A stretch of 64,000 bases of DNA from Bacillus pinisoli (GCF_023036475.1 NZ_JAJQKI010000005.1:185636-249635), one strand, 5' to 3'; numbered from the stretch's first letter, positions 33,480 through 42,893 are shown. Translations and numbers: made by a program. Notes: a model not told the origin generated them from the letters alone.

Positions 33480-33791
33480 TTATTTGTTTCCATGGTCAAT
33501 CAGATAATCTTCAATGGCTTTTTCATAGCTAAATAGGCAATTTAATGCAAGGAAATGTTCAAGAATATGTACGGCCTCTTCCGGTAATTCTTCGGTAGGA
33601 TAACTAGATACCGCTTCTTCCACTTCGTCCTCAAACTCTTCATAAGCAAAATAGAGCATCTCCTCCTGCTGAATGGCTAATTCAGATGAAAGGATATCTG
33701 TTAACTGTGTTGGTTGATTCTGCTGACAGCATTTTTTATACTTTTTTCCACTTCCACAAGGACATGGTTCATTCCTACTCATGGTCTTCAT
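33480..33791 (-). CDS. SEC-C motif protein
   Basis: A 103-residue protein with an N-terminal SEC-C zinc-binding motif, NEPCPCGSGKKYKKCC, the same metal-binding tail that lets SecA contact ribosomes and SecB. The remainder is acidic and helical. I start it at the ATG at 33791, nine bases after GGGAGAGG; in-frame starts further up lack a site. It is the first gene of an operon with the 494-residue TPR protein. Confidence 0.75.
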   Translation of the reverse strand: MKTMSRNEPCPCGSGKKYKKCCQQNQPTQLTDILSSELAIQQEEMLYFAYEEFEDEVEEAVSSYPTEELPEEAVHILEHFLALNCLFSYEKAIEDYLIDHGNK

Positions 33792-33877
33792 ACAATCATG
33801 CCTCTCCCTATATTTATGTATCTCCATTTTATCATTATTGCTAGATTTATAAACTTTTATACTAGCATTTTCAGACA

Positions 33878-33906
33878 AAAAAGGTACCCCTTTAAGGATA
33901 CCTTTT
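33878..33906 (-). terminator. Terminator of the eight-repeat secreted protein
   Basis: AAAAGGTATCC pairs with GGGGTACCTTTT, followed by T on the minus strand. Confidence 0.75.
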
Positions 33907-33911
33907 CGTCA

Positions 33912-36257
33912 CTAGTTCTGATTTCCATCCACTAAATTAAGATTCCATTCATTCAGTTCCTGGCCGTCTACTAATAGCTTTCCATTGTTAATCGTGAACG
34001 GCTTGTGATAGTAGGTAGGTTGAACATAGTTATCAATAAATGCTAACTGATATTCACCGTCTGGCAATCTAAATTGGAAGGTTCCATCCTCTCTAATCCA
34101 GCTCTCATAATAGTTACCTTGTTGAGATGTAATAGATACATAACCATTCGTTACTAGCTGTTCTCCGTTATAAACGACACCAGCTACGGTTACAGGTGGA
34201 ACAACAAGGTCTAACGTCTCTAGATGCTCCCCATTCACATATAGTAAGCCGTCTTGAATCGAAAACTCAGTTTGTGGGTAATACACGGTTCCATCCTCTA
34301 AATAAACATGATAGATTTGGTAATGACCATCTGGTAAACGGAATTTAAAAATTCCCTCTTCATTTACCCAACCACTAAAGTAAAGTGGAAAATCTGCTTC
34401 ACCTACAGACATAATATTAATATACGCCCAAATAGGCTGGTTATCTCCTGATAGTGTGCCTGTTAATGTGACAGGTGGGATGGTTAATTCTAGCGTATCT
34501 ACTAATACACCATCTACATAGGTTTGACCATTTTGAATGGTAAAATTCTGATCCATGAAAGAACTTGTTCCATCATCCGAATAGATGGAATCTAGCTTAT
34601 ATTCTCCATCTGCTAGTCTCATTGAAAAAGTCCCATCCGCACCAATCCAATTCCAATAATAGTTTCCATCCGCTGAAGATACGGACACTCCACCACCTGC
34701 TAGTGGCTGGTCTCCATCCATCACTAACCCCTTTAAGCTGACTGGGGGGACTTGAAGCTCCAGCATTGACAGTTGCTGACCACTCACATATAGCTTTCCA
34801 GATACAATATCAAACTCAAAAGCTAGTGAGAAGTCACTACCTTCTTCATATAAATAACCACTCACGATCTTGTAATGACCATCAGTTAACCTAAGTGAGT
34901 AGATTCCATTCTCATCTGTATTTGCATAGTACCAGTGAGTAAAACCATCCTCACTTACCTGCTCTAAATGAATGCCACCATGCATGGCAATCCCATTGTC
35001 AACTAAAGTCCCTTTAAATGTGACAGGTGGTAAGGAGATGTTAATGGATTTTTTCATTACCCCATCCTGAACCATCTTACCATTCAGAATCTCAAAATTG
35101 ATTTCTACCGACGTTCTTCGGTTATACTCATCTACCGAAACAATACGATAGTGTCCATCAGGGAGGCGATACTCAAAATTCCCCTTACGATCAACTGTTG
35201 GAGTAAAAAAACCTACATGGTCACCCTCAGTTGTATAGCCTTCTATTTCTACATAGGCATTCGTAATGGGATTTTTCCCCTCCGTTACCTTTCCTTTAAG
35301 ATTTAATGCCGGCACTGTTATATCTAAAGTTGTAATTTTTTCGCCTTCTTTGTATAAGTCTCCATTTACTACATCAAATTTCATTAAATGCCAAGCATGA
35401 AATGTTTCGTGCCATACACTGATTGCATAAGAACCATCTGTTAAGGCTCTTAGTGTGAATTCGCCTTTTTTATTTGTAAGGGCGTATTCAATTGATTCGA
35501 AATGATAGTCTTCTTCATTTATTACTTTTTCTAGTTGGACCCCAGCTCCAGCTAGTGATGTCGAGCCATCTGCCACTTTCCCTTTGTACAAGATATCAGG
35601 TAATGTAATGGTAATCTCTTGTTGAAGTTCACCTTCTATATACACTTGATTTCCTTCTACTGTAAAATATTGCATATACGTGTATCCACCACGTTCTTGT
35701 TCAATGGTAAAGAGTAGATAGTTTCCGTCTGGTAGAAGTGCGGAAAACTCCCCCTTCTTATTGGTTGGTACCATATAAATTTCTTCCTCATAATCACTTG
35801 TGTATCTTGATATAATAAGGTTTCCTTGAATGCCAGAATGATTGTCTGTCAGTACCCCTGTGAAGTTACCGTTAGCTTGGAGCTTTGGTTGTTTAGATTT
35901 TAATTTCTTTGAGATTTGAATTGACTTTGACACTTTACCTTTTTTCACTGAAAAAACTTCATTCGTTCCATACCAAGAGTCATTTTTACGAATCCCTTTT
36001 AGTGAATATAGTCCGTCTTTAAGTTTTGTTTTAAATTTTCCACTTGCATCTGTCACTGCATGAAATGACTTTTTCGGATTGTCTTTTGACTGAATGAGAA
36101 TGGTACTGTTTTTAAGAAGTGTTCCTTCATCTTGAATGGTTGCTTCTACTAGACTTTCACTCATTTCTACCTTACTCGGCTTACTTGAAGCTTGTGCACT
36201 GATAGTACTACTGAAAAACAAGAAAGCTGCTACTACGATAAACCAACGATTTCTCAT
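33912..36257 (-). CDS. Secreted protein of eight carboxypeptidase-regulatory-like repeats
   Basis: A 781-residue exported protein with a signal peptide (about residues 1-24, cut near SAQAS). The rest is eight tandem beta-sandwich repeats of about 90-100 residues. Each repeat starts with a V-P-V-x-L-K-G-x-V block and continues through a variable strand, an N-E-G-x-F-x-F-R-L-[PT]-DG-x-Y core and a VNG-x-L-x-x-LDL tail. The pattern is that of CarboxypepD_reg-like or Cna-B-like domains. There is no LPXTG sorting motif, catalytic domain or wall-binding module, so its attachment is unclear. Adhesion or matrix function is inference. GGAGGA lies before the ATG. Confidence 0.75.
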   Translation of the reverse strand: MRNRWFIVVAAFLFFSSTISAQASSKPSKVEMSESLVEATIQDEGTLLKNSTILIQSKDNPKKSFHAVTDASGKFKTKLKDGLYSLKGIRKNDSWYGTNEVFSVKKGKVSKSIQISKKLKSKQPKLQANGNFTGVLTDNHSGIQGNLIISRYTSDYEEEIYMVPTNKKGEFSALLPDGNYLLFTIEQERGGYTYMQYFTVEGNQVYIEGELQQEITITLPDILYKGKVADGSTSLAGAGVQLEKVINEEDYHFESIEYALTNKKGEFTLRALTDGSYAISVWHETFHAWHLMKFDVVNGDLYKEGEKITTLDITVPALNLKGKVTEGKNPITNAYVEIEGYTTEGDHVGFFTPTVDRKGNFEYRLPDGHYRIVSVDEYNRRTSVEINFEILNGKMVQDGVMKKSINISLPPVTFKGTLVDNGIAMHGGIHLEQVSEDGFTHWYYANTDENGIYSLRLTDGHYKIVSGYLYEEGSDFSLAFEFDIVSGKLYVSGQQLSMLELQVPPVSLKGLVMDGDQPLAGGGVSVSSADGNYYWNWIGADGTFSMRLADGEYKLDSIYSDDGTSSFMDQNFTIQNGQTYVDGVLVDTLELTIPPVTLTGTLSGDNQPIWAYINIMSVGEADFPLYFSGWVNEEGIFKFRLPDGHYQIYHVYLEDGTVYYPQTEFSIQDGLLYVNGEHLETLDLVVPPVTVAGVVYNGEQLVTNGYVSITSQQGNYYESWIREDGTFQFRLPDGEYQLAFIDNYVQPTYYHKPFTINNGKLLVDGQELNEWNLNLVDGNQN

Positions 36258-36532
36258 CCTATTTCCTCCTATATGTAGGTAAAAGTTGAACCATTACTCC
36301 TTCCTAAAAAAGTAAAAATCCATTGTAGCAAGCTAGAATATTCGTCGTATTTACAATAAATTCCTGTAGCTTATCGTGATAGACTCAAATTTTTATTTCG
36401 ACAACATTTTCACTCTCCTTTCTTTCACTTTACTGAATAATGTCTCAAATCAATTTTTTCTAACACCTAATTGAGGTATAATAAAGGAATGATTATTTTT
36501 TGATTCGATTAAGGGAAACGTGGTGAACATAC

Positions 36533-38182
36533 ATGCTTCAAAGCGATCTAATAAAAGAACAGCTTCTCTATTGTGCGAATGAGATTAAAACGGAGCTTAG
36601 CCCTGAGATTGATTATGACCGGGACCGGATGAAAAAGGGGTTAAACTTATACCGTCAAGGTCGTGTCTATAATGTGGTGACAGAGGAACGATTTATTGAG
36701 GCGAAGGTACAAGAGGAAGAAGTATTTGATGTCACGCTTGATTTAGATGTGTTTGTTTTAAGTCAGTGCTCCTGTTCAACTGGTGGAATTTGCCGCCATA
36801 AACTAGCTGTCTTTTTCTATGCCTATGCGTTAGTTGACCGTGTTGGAGTATTTTTCCAAGAATGGAAAGAGAACAAGAAGGTCGTTATAACTAAAAACAG
36901 GTCTAAAGTACTAGGCGGAGAGGAAGAAGAGCAAACCGAACTAGTTGGAGAAAAAATAGGAGGCTGGTATTCATTTTTTAAGAAGGAATACCATGTATAT
37001 AAGGAAAAAGAGAAGAATAACCGATTTTCGTTCAATGCTATGTTTCAATTTGAATCTATTTATAAGGATTTTTTTAACAAGCTACGTGGGAAAGCGCCTC
37101 AAGTACCTTATATGAGAGAACTGTTTATTATTCATGCTGCTAGTTTTTCAATGCAAAAGCTCGTAGAGGAATCCGAACAATCTAGATTATCGCTTGGAAG
37201 CAAAGATAACTATGTCTATCCGTACGTAAATCAGTTAGTGGATGTCATTCATGACAGACTTAATGACCTGAAAAAGCTTGCCTTCCCACTCTCAGGTGAA
37301 TCCTTGCTGGTTGAAACAAAAGAGAAAATCAGTCAGCTTCTTTATTGTGGCAATGAGTATCAGTATGAACGGTTAATCTCTTATTTCATGGTATGGATTA
37401 CCTTGTTACATCGTAAAAACTGGATTCATGAAGAGCAAAAAATACTTCTTCAGAAACAAGAACAGTTTATTGCGAGAAAACAGTCTCAAGCAGTAGACTG
37501 CCAGTTTGCCCTTGCCCATATGGCCTATCTTGAGAAAAAGGATCAGCAAGCCATTGAGCTGCTATCAAAAATTCAAGGTAATTATATTAAATTTTGCTTT
37601 TTCTGGGCCGGCACGTTAAGCCTAACGAAGGAATGGAATCGGCAAAGTATCTGGCTAAATCACTCGCTTGAGCTTTTAAAAAACTATAACCAGCTCATGA
37701 TGGATTACCACTCTAAGCGCAATATGACACGCCAGTTTCTACCTCTTTTCGCTGAGCATGCTGATGAAACTAACAAGCCTGACGCGTATACGGAAGCTAT
37801 GAAATCCCTACTTCCTTATAGCTTTATAGAATATAACGACTTTCTTATTGATGAAGAGGACTATCAAACTTGGGCTGACTTACAAATGCTCGTTGGTTAT
37901 GATATCTCAGATCAAAGTCGAGAGTTGATTAAACATATTGAAAAGACGGACCGCCGAATTTTACTGCCCCTATATCACCGTGCAGTTAATGACGCGATTG
38001 CGCAAAAATCAAGACCAGCCTATAAGCAAGCCATTCGCTATTTAAAAAAGCTTCGCACTCAATATCGTCAGTTAAAGCTAATGACAAAATGGGATGCTTA
38101 TATTGAACGATTGGCTCATGAACACAAGCGTTTACGTGCGTTTCAAGAAGAATTAGAGAAAGGAAAGCTACTTCATGATTGA
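36533..38182 (+). CDS. ywqB: SWIM zinc-finger protein YwqB
   Basis: A 549-residue protein with an N-terminal SWIM motif CSCSTGGICRHKLAVFF (about residues 80-96), a CxCx(n)CxH zinc finger that binds DNA or proteins. The remainder is helical and not assigned to a domain. It overlaps the start of the SNF2 gene by 8 bases, the same pairing as B. subtilis ywqB-ywqA, so the two products very probably act together. A TATAAT box lies at 36475-36480. Confidence 0.8.
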   Translation: MLQSDLIKEQLLYCANEIKTELSPEIDYDRDRMKKGLNLYRQGRVYNVVTEERFIEAKVQEEEVFDVTLDLDVFVLSQCSCSTGGICRHKLAVFFYAYALVDRVGVFFQEWKENKKVVITKNRSKVLGGEEEEQTELVGEKIGGWYSFFKKEYHVYKEKEKNNRFSFNAMFQFESIYKDFFNKLRGKAPQVPYMRELFIIHAASFSMQKLVEESEQSRLSLGSKDNYVYPYVNQLVDVIHDRLNDLKKLAFPLSGESLLVETKEKISQLLYCGNEYQYERLISYFMVWITLLHRKNWIHEEQKILLQKQEQFIARKQSQAVDCQFALAHMAYLEKKDQQAIELLSKIQGNYIKFCFFWAGTLSLTKEWNRQSIWLNHSLELLKNYNQLMMDYHSKRNMTRQFLPLFAEHADETNKPDAYTEAMKSLLPYSFIEYNDFLIDEEDYQTWADLQMLVGYDISDQSRELIKHIEKTDRRILLPLYHRAVNDAIAQKSRPAYKQAIRYLKKLRTQYRQLKLMTKWDAYIERLAHEHKRLRAFQEELEKGKLLHD

Positions 38183-40943
38183 GATTAAGCCCTTAATTGG
38201 TAAAGCAGAATACGTAGACTCCAAAGGTATCTTTATTTGGGTAGAGAATGAGCAGGGCCGAGACCTCAGTACCGATGAGTGGAAGGATGCCGCATTCGCT
38301 CGCCATGAAGCTTCCTTTTACGGAACTTTTGTCAAAAAGATGGACTGGAAACGATACGAGGGGATCCTACTTTCCCCTTGGATGGCACTGGACTATTTTT
38401 CTGCGCCTCATTACAATAGTTTATTTCCTCTCGAATGGGACGGACAGGCCATTCAGTTTCGACATGTGGCTTCTACCTTAATGGATGCTATTGAAAACGG
38501 GGATTTCATGCCTGATTTTGACGAGTGGAAAGCAGGAAAAATTGGCTGGAAGCACACGAAGATCGAGTTATTTGATACGGAAAAACAATGGTTTAGTGCA
38601 GCTCTTCAAGAGTATATGGAAAGTGACGAAGAATTACTGCAACTTTATCATGAACTCCAAGCACGCTATCCTCTTCTAAAACGAGGTGGTGTGGCAGTAG
38701 ATGAAGACGATTGGCTGTTGAAGATTGGCTGGAAGGAAGATGCATCGAGATTCCGAGTTGGCCTGCAGCTAGAAGAGCCTGTCGAGGAAGGCTTTGATTG
38801 GCAATTAAATGTGATTTTACGCGATAAAGAAAATCCAGATGAGGTGTTGTTGGCTCATGAAATTCGTGAGCTTGATCAAGACGATACCGAAGCGATACAT
38901 AAAGCAGTGGAACGAATTACGAATATGATTCCTTGGCTGCAAGGAGAAGCTGGCTTGAAAACAGCGCTGTCTGAAATTGAATCCTTTGAATTTTTAACAG
39001 AAGCAAGTACTGTTTTAACAAGTGCCGGTATTGAAATTCTTCTTCCCGCTTGGTGGCAAACGATTAAGGATTCTCAGCTGGCGTTAAAGGCTAGAGTCAA
39101 AAACTCCCCTAGTTCGTCTAGGCAATCTTTTGTTGGGATGAATGCCATTATCCAGTACGACTGGCGCTTATCTACCAATGGGATTGATATTTCAGAAGAG
39201 GAATTTACCAAGCTTGTTGATGAAAAAAGAAGACTGATTAATATAAGAGGTCGTTGGATTAGATTGGATCCTGGGTTTATTAAACAAGTTCAAACGATCA
39301 TGCAAAAAGCTAATCGGGAGGGTCTTCGTTTTTGGGATGTTCTTGAGCAGGAGCTGATGGATGAAGACCGCGAGAAAAGCGTGGATGAACTAGAGAGCAC
39401 GCAGCTTTTCCGTCATATTCAAATTGAGTTAAATGAACAGATGGCAGGCATGATTAAGAAGCTGACAGAAGTAAAACAGCTCCCTCCTATTGAAGTCCCA
39501 GCTAGTTTACATGGTGAGCTTCGCCCCTACCAGAAACACGGTGTGGAATGGATGTTGTTTCTACGAAGCTTTGGATTCGGCGCTTGCTTAGCCGATGATA
39601 TGGGACTTGGTAAGACCGTTCAGATGATTACCTATTTCCTATATGTGAAGGAAAAAAAGAAAACGAAGCAGCCAGCCTTAATTATTTCACCAACCTCCGT
39701 TCTTGGAAACTGGCAAAAGGAATTGGAAAAGTTCGCTCCATCTCTAAAGGTGTACTTACACTATGGCTCTAACCGTAAAAAGGATAAAGCTTTTCAACAG
39801 GCGATCAAACGAGCTGATATCGTCATTACTTCCTATGGCCTTGCTCATTTGGATGTGGAAGAGCTGCAAGAGGTTAAATGGAGCACAATTTGTATTGATG
39901 AGGCACAAAACATTAAAAATGCGGATACGAAGCAGTCTCGTTCGGTACGAAGTTTACAAGGTGAACATCATATAGCTTTAACCGGAACACCGATGGAAAA
40001 TCGACTTTCTGAGCTATGGGCTATTTATGATTTTATTAATAAAGGGTACTTAGGAAGTCTGGCACAGTTTCATCGCCGCTTTGTTATTCCGATTGAACGT
40101 GATCAGGAAGAAGAAAGGGTTCGACAGCTTCAACGGATGATCCGTCCATTCTTACTGAGAAGAACAAAGAAGGACGAAGATGTTGCACTAAATCTTCCTG
40201 ACAAGCAAGAGCAAAAGGAATATTGTGCCCTGACAATTGAGCAGGCTTCCTTATATGAACAACTAGTTAAGGATACTTTCTCACAGATCGAGACGTTAGC
40301 TGGCATGCAGCGTAAAGGCCTTGTGTTAAAAATGCTTAGTAAATTGAAGCAAGTTTGTAATCATCCTAGCCTTTATTTAAAGGAAGAGCAGCCGAGAGAT
40401 ATTTTAACACGCTCCAACAAGATGGAGAAGCTAGCCGAGCTTGCCAGTCATATTAATGAACAAGAGGAAAGCTGCATTATTTTTACTCAATATATCGACA
40501 TGGGGAATATGATTAGGTCCTACTTGGAAAAGGAATTTAATCAAAAGGTACGTTTTTTACATGGTAGCACCTCAAAGACTGAGCGTGACCGGATTATTCA
40601 AGATTTTCAAGATGGTAAGCAACGCTTCTTAATTCTATCGTTAAAAGCTGGTGGAACTGGTCTCAACTTAACGGCAGCGAACCACGTCATTCATTATGAT
40701 CGTTGGTGGAATCCTGCGGTTGAAAACCAGGCGACAGACCGAGCTTATCGTATTGGCCAGACGAAATTCGTGCACGTTCATAAGCTGATTACATCCGGGA
40801 CATTAGAGGAAAAGATTGATGATATGCTCGAGAAAAAGCAGCAGCTGAACGATGAAATCATTCAAAGCGAAGGCTGGATTACCGAGCTTTCGACTAGAGA
40901 TCTCCATGAACTATTCTCACTAAGAGCAGATTGGAGCGAGTAA
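38175..40943 (+). CDS. ywqA: SNF2-family DNA translocase YwqA
   Basis: A 922-residue ATP-driven DNA-remodelling enzyme, the same length as B. subtilis YwqA. The N-terminal half is a bacterial SNF2-specific (DUF3670-like) region. The helicase core starts near residue 450: Q-motif LRPYQKHGVEWM, Walker A ADDMGLGKTVQ, box II IDEAQNIKN, SAT-like TGTPMEN, and C-terminal boxes LSLKAGGTGLNLT and QATDRAYRIGQ. It may act in transcription recycling or recombination, like RapA, but this is not established. It is in one operon with ywqB and probably the small gene downstream. Confidence 0.9.
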   Translation: MIEIKPLIGKAEYVDSKGIFIWVENEQGRDLSTDEWKDAAFARHEASFYGTFVKKMDWKRYEGILLSPWMALDYFSAPHYNSLFPLEWDGQAIQFRHVASTLMDAIENGDFMPDFDEWKAGKIGWKHTKIELFDTEKQWFSAALQEYMESDEELLQLYHELQARYPLLKRGGVAVDEDDWLLKIGWKEDASRFRVGLQLEEPVEEGFDWQLNVILRDKENPDEVLLAHEIRELDQDDTEAIHKAVERITNMIPWLQGEAGLKTALSEIESFEFLTEASTVLTSAGIEILLPAWWQTIKDSQLALKARVKNSPSSSRQSFVGMNAIIQYDWRLSTNGIDISEEEFTKLVDEKRRLINIRGRWIRLDPGFIKQVQTIMQKANREGLRFWDVLEQELMDEDREKSVDELESTQLFRHIQIELNEQMAGMIKKLTEVKQLPPIEVPASLHGELRPYQKHGVEWMLFLRSFGFGACLADDMGLGKTVQMITYFLYVKEKKKTKQPALIISPTSVLGNWQKELEKFAPSLKVYLHYGSNRKKDKAFQQAIKRADIVITSYGLAHLDVEELQEVKWSTICIDEAQNIKNADTKQSRSVRSLQGEHHIALTGTPMENRLSELWAIYDFINKGYLGSLAQFHRRFVIPIERDQEEERVRQLQRMIRPFLLRRTKKDEDVALNLPDKQEQKEYCALTIEQASLYEQLVKDTFSQIETLAGMQRKGLVLKMLSKLKQVCNHPSLYLKEEQPRDILTRSNKMEKLAELASHINEQEESCIIFTQYIDMGNMIRSYLEKEFNQKVRFLHGSTSKTERDRIIQDFQDGKQRFLILSLKAGGTGLNLTAANHVIHYDRWWNPAVENQATDRAYRIGQTKFVHVHKLITSGTLEEKIDDMLEKKQQLNDEIIQSEGWITELSTRDLHELFSLRADWSE

Positions 40944-40947
40944 CTAG

Positions 40948-41064
40948 ATGGTGAAAAAGCGTAAAGAAGAAGTAGTGAAGATTGAAAATCCGAAGCACCG
41001 CGATAAAGCAAAGGAATGGCAAGAGCTTTATGAAGCACTGTCTAAAAAAGTGAAGGAAAAATAG
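40948..41064 (+). CDS. Small basic protein (38 residues) after ywqA
   Basis: A 38-codon frame starts four bases after the ywqA stop codon: MVKKRKEEVVKIENPKHRDK, then AKEWQELYEALSKKVKEK. It is highly charged and helical, with codon use like its neighbours. GGAGCGAG, inside the end of ywqA, could serve as ribosome binding site. It ends right before a terminator, which fits a translated third gene. Function is unknown. Confidence 0.5.
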   Translation: MVKKRKEEVVKIENPKHRDKAKEWQELYEALSKKVKEK

Positions 41065-41065
41065 A

Positions 41066-41103
41066 ATGATCCCCTGTCCTCGTTTGGATAGGGGATTACT
41101 TTT
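41066..41103. terminator. Terminator between ywqA unit and vanZ-like gene
   Basis: ATCCCCTGTCC pairs with GGATAGGGGAT, with T5 on the plus strand. The convergent vanZ-like gene stops in it. Confidence 0.7.
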
Positions 41104-41578
41104 TGGTGGTTGTGAAGATGATGTACAGCAGGATTCCAGTTAAGGCGCCGACACTGTCGATCATGACATCATGGATAAGTGGTGTTCGGTCACCTGTAAA
41201 ATGCTGATGAAGCTCATCTGACACCGCATAGAGAAAGGTGAAGATGAATGATGTTAATAAGCCCGTTTTGGGGCGGTTTTTAAGAAACGTTTGTAATGAA
41301 GCACGGATGGTAAAGAAACCTAGTAAAAAGAAGATTCCAAAATGAGCACCTTTTCTGATGAAAAACTCAATAAAGGATGCTGCACCAAGGTGATCGACAC
41401 TTACTAGATAGCCGGCGTAGTCAAAGGCTATCCAGCCAAAGGCAGCTTGTATCCACTCTTCATTAATAAAGTCTATCATAAATGGTTTCACGTCCTGCTG
41501 CTGATAGGGCTGGGAGGAAAACCAAAAGATGATGCCTGCGATGAGGATGACAGGGATCCAGTGTTTGAAATGGTTCAT
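41096..41578 (-). CDS. VanZ-family membrane protein
   Basis: A 160-residue protein with four or five hydrophobic segments. Family features are WIPVILIAGIIFWFSSQP at the start, RKGAHFGIFFLLGF, and YAVSDELHQHFTGDRTPLIHDVMIDSVGALTG near the end, which includes the conserved D-H-x-D-x-x-G pattern of VanZ-like proteins. VanZ gives low-level teicoplanin resistance in enterococci; chromosomal relatives have unclear roles. I start it at the ATG at 41578 after AAAGGTG; an in-frame ATG 22 codons up runs into the repeat array. Confidence 0.8.
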   Translation of the reverse strand: MNHFKHWIPVILIAGIIFWFSSQPYQQQDVKPFMIDFINEEWIQAAFGWIAFDYAGYLVSVDHLGAASFIEFFIRKGAHFGIFFLLGFFTIRASLQTFLKNRPKTGLLTSFIFTFLYAVSDELHQHFTGDRTPLIHDVMIDSVGALTGILLYIIFTTTKK

Positions 41579-41639
41579 GGTTTTTTCACCTTTGTTTGTT
41601 TTTTGGAGTATGGTTTTGTTTGCCGGATGTAGTCGTTCA

Positions 41640-41755
41640 CGCATAAAATGAGAAGATTGCGCATAAATTTGATTTTTCGTGCATATATTTCAAATTTCGT
41701 GCATAAGTTTCTATGTTTCACGCATATATCTCAAATTTCACGCATAAACAGTTAT
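41640..41755. repeat. Array of ~20-bp repeats (GCATAWA type)
   Basis: Six units of about 20 bp, each starting GCATAAA, GCATATA or GCATAAG, with TTTC(G/A) before each: the steps are 20, 20, 20, 21 and 20 bases. Bases alternate between TTCGTGCATA and TTTCACGCATA. The array lies just upstream of the vanZ-like gene. It is too short and too regular in phase to be coding. Confidence 0.7.
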
Positions 41756-41860
41756 TGGGCCTATTCTCATGATACTTCCTACCTTAGAAAAACCTGATTC
41801 TATCTAATTTAGGATTGAAAACAATAGTAAAAGTCTACTATAAACCCCAAAAATAAAAAA

Positions 41861-41883
41861 GCCTACTCTTTTTTGAGCAGGGC
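41861..41883 (-). terminator. Terminator of the 38-residue membrane peptide gene
   Basis: GCCCTGCTC pairs with GAGTAGGC (one bulge), followed by six T on the minus strand. Confidence 0.6.
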
Positions 41884-41894
41884 AACAGCATCAT

Positions 41895-42011
41895 TTATAG
41901 AAGATGTCGTAAAATTTTGATCCAACCGAATAAGGAAATCCATAAAGGAATACTAAGGCCAATTCCCCATAGCATCCCGACAGAGAAATTCTCTTTGTAG
42001 TCAAACTCCAT
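41895..42011 (-). CDS. Small single-span membrane protein (38 residues)
   Basis: A 38-codon frame begins MEFDYKENFSVGMLWGIGLS and continues IPLWISLFGWIKILRHLL. It has a polar N-terminus and one membrane helix (about residues 12-33) closed by basic residues. GGGAAGTGA is seven bases before the ATG and a terminator follows shortly after the stop. It lies between the vanZ-like gene and the coiled-coil gene. Function is unknown; it may be one of the many short membrane peptides of Bacillus. Confidence 0.55.
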   Translation of the reverse strand: MEFDYKENFSVGMLWGIGLSIPLWISLFGWIKILRHLL

Positions 42012-42086
42012 ACGTATCACTTCCCGAGGGCTTTTTATTAGGTATACCCAAGGGACAAGAAAAGTATTCCCATTTCCTATGACTAA

Positions 42087-42776
42087 CTATTTTTTCTCTA
42101 ATTTGTTCACCTTTCTTTTTACGTCTTCTACTTCACTGAACAGCAGATTGACGTCTGCCTCTGTATCTGTCACTCTTCTTCCCAAGTCTCTTCTTATAGA
42201 AGTGAATCCTTCTGTAATTAATGTCATATGGTGCTTCATCATGTCTTTGATCTCATCTTGGCCTTGCTCTAGTCGTTGTTGGCCTTCTTCCAGCGTAGTG
42301 AGCCTTCCTTCTGTTCGTTGCTGGCTCGCTTCTAACCTCTTTTGCCCCTCTTCTAGGTTGTTGAGTCTGCCTTCTGTTCGTTTTTGACTTTCTTCTAGGC
42401 GCATCTGCCCTGCTTCCAAACGGTGTTGACCCTCTTCTAACGTAGTAAGCCTTCCTTCTGTTCGTTGCTGGCTCGCTTCTAACCTCTTTTGCCCCTCTTC
42501 TAGGTTGTTGAGTCTGCCTTCTGTTCGTTTTTGACCTACCTCTAGGCGTTGTTGGCCCTCCTCAAGATTAGTGAGCCTTCCCTCCGTGCGCTTCTGACCC
42601 TCCTCTAATTTTACTAACCTTGTATTCGCTTGTTCTTGTCCCTTTTCTAGAGAGTCTAATCGATCATTCGTTATTTTTTGACCTTGCTCAAGATTTCCTA
42701 GTCTAGTATTTGTTTGCTCCTGCCCGGTTTGTAGTTGGTCTAACTTATTAATGATTAATTTTAGTTGATCACTCAT
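42087..42776 (-). CDS. Coiled-coil protein with 14-residue repeats
   Basis: A 229-residue soluble protein made of about ten near-identical repeats of the type LEEGQKRLEASQQRTEGRLT (14-residue periods). A more diverse end with VTDTEADVNLLFSEVEDVKRK and a basic tail follows. It should form a long rod. The start is the ATG at 42776, with GAAGGA before it; two codons upstream is a GTG. The DNA of the repeats is highly alike, so the copy number can change by slippage. It resembles the 96-residue coiled-coil protein at 20857. Function is unknown. Confidence 0.7.
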   Translation of the reverse strand: MSDQLKLIINKLDQLQTGQEQTNTRLGNLEQGQKITNDRLDSLEKGQEQANTRLVKLEEGQKRTEGRLTNLEEGQQRLEVGQKRTEGRLNNLEEGQKRLEASQQRTEGRLTTLEEGQHRLEAGQMRLEESQKRTEGRLNNLEEGQKRLEASQQRTEGRLTTLEEGQQRLEQGQDEIKDMMKHHMTLITEGFTSIRRDLGRRVTDTEADVNLLFSEVEDVKRKVNKLEKK

Positions 42777-42871
42777 CGCCACACATCCTTCATTTGTTAT
42801 TATTGTACAAAGTAAAAGTAGATAATCAAGGGTTAAAACTTGAACCTCACATTATTTTTGGAGCTAAAAAA

Positions 42872-42893
42872 ACTAGCCAACATTGTGGCTAGT
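42872..42893 (-). terminator. Terminator of the 47-residue frame
   Basis: ACTAGCC pairs with GGCTAGT, with T6 on the minus strand. It implies a transcript on the minus strand to its right. Confidence 0.65.

Noticed and set aside
41640..41755. Possible CRISPR array or origin iterons
   Set aside because: Spacing is 20 bp without unique spacers; no cas or replication initiation gene is near, so neither reading holds.
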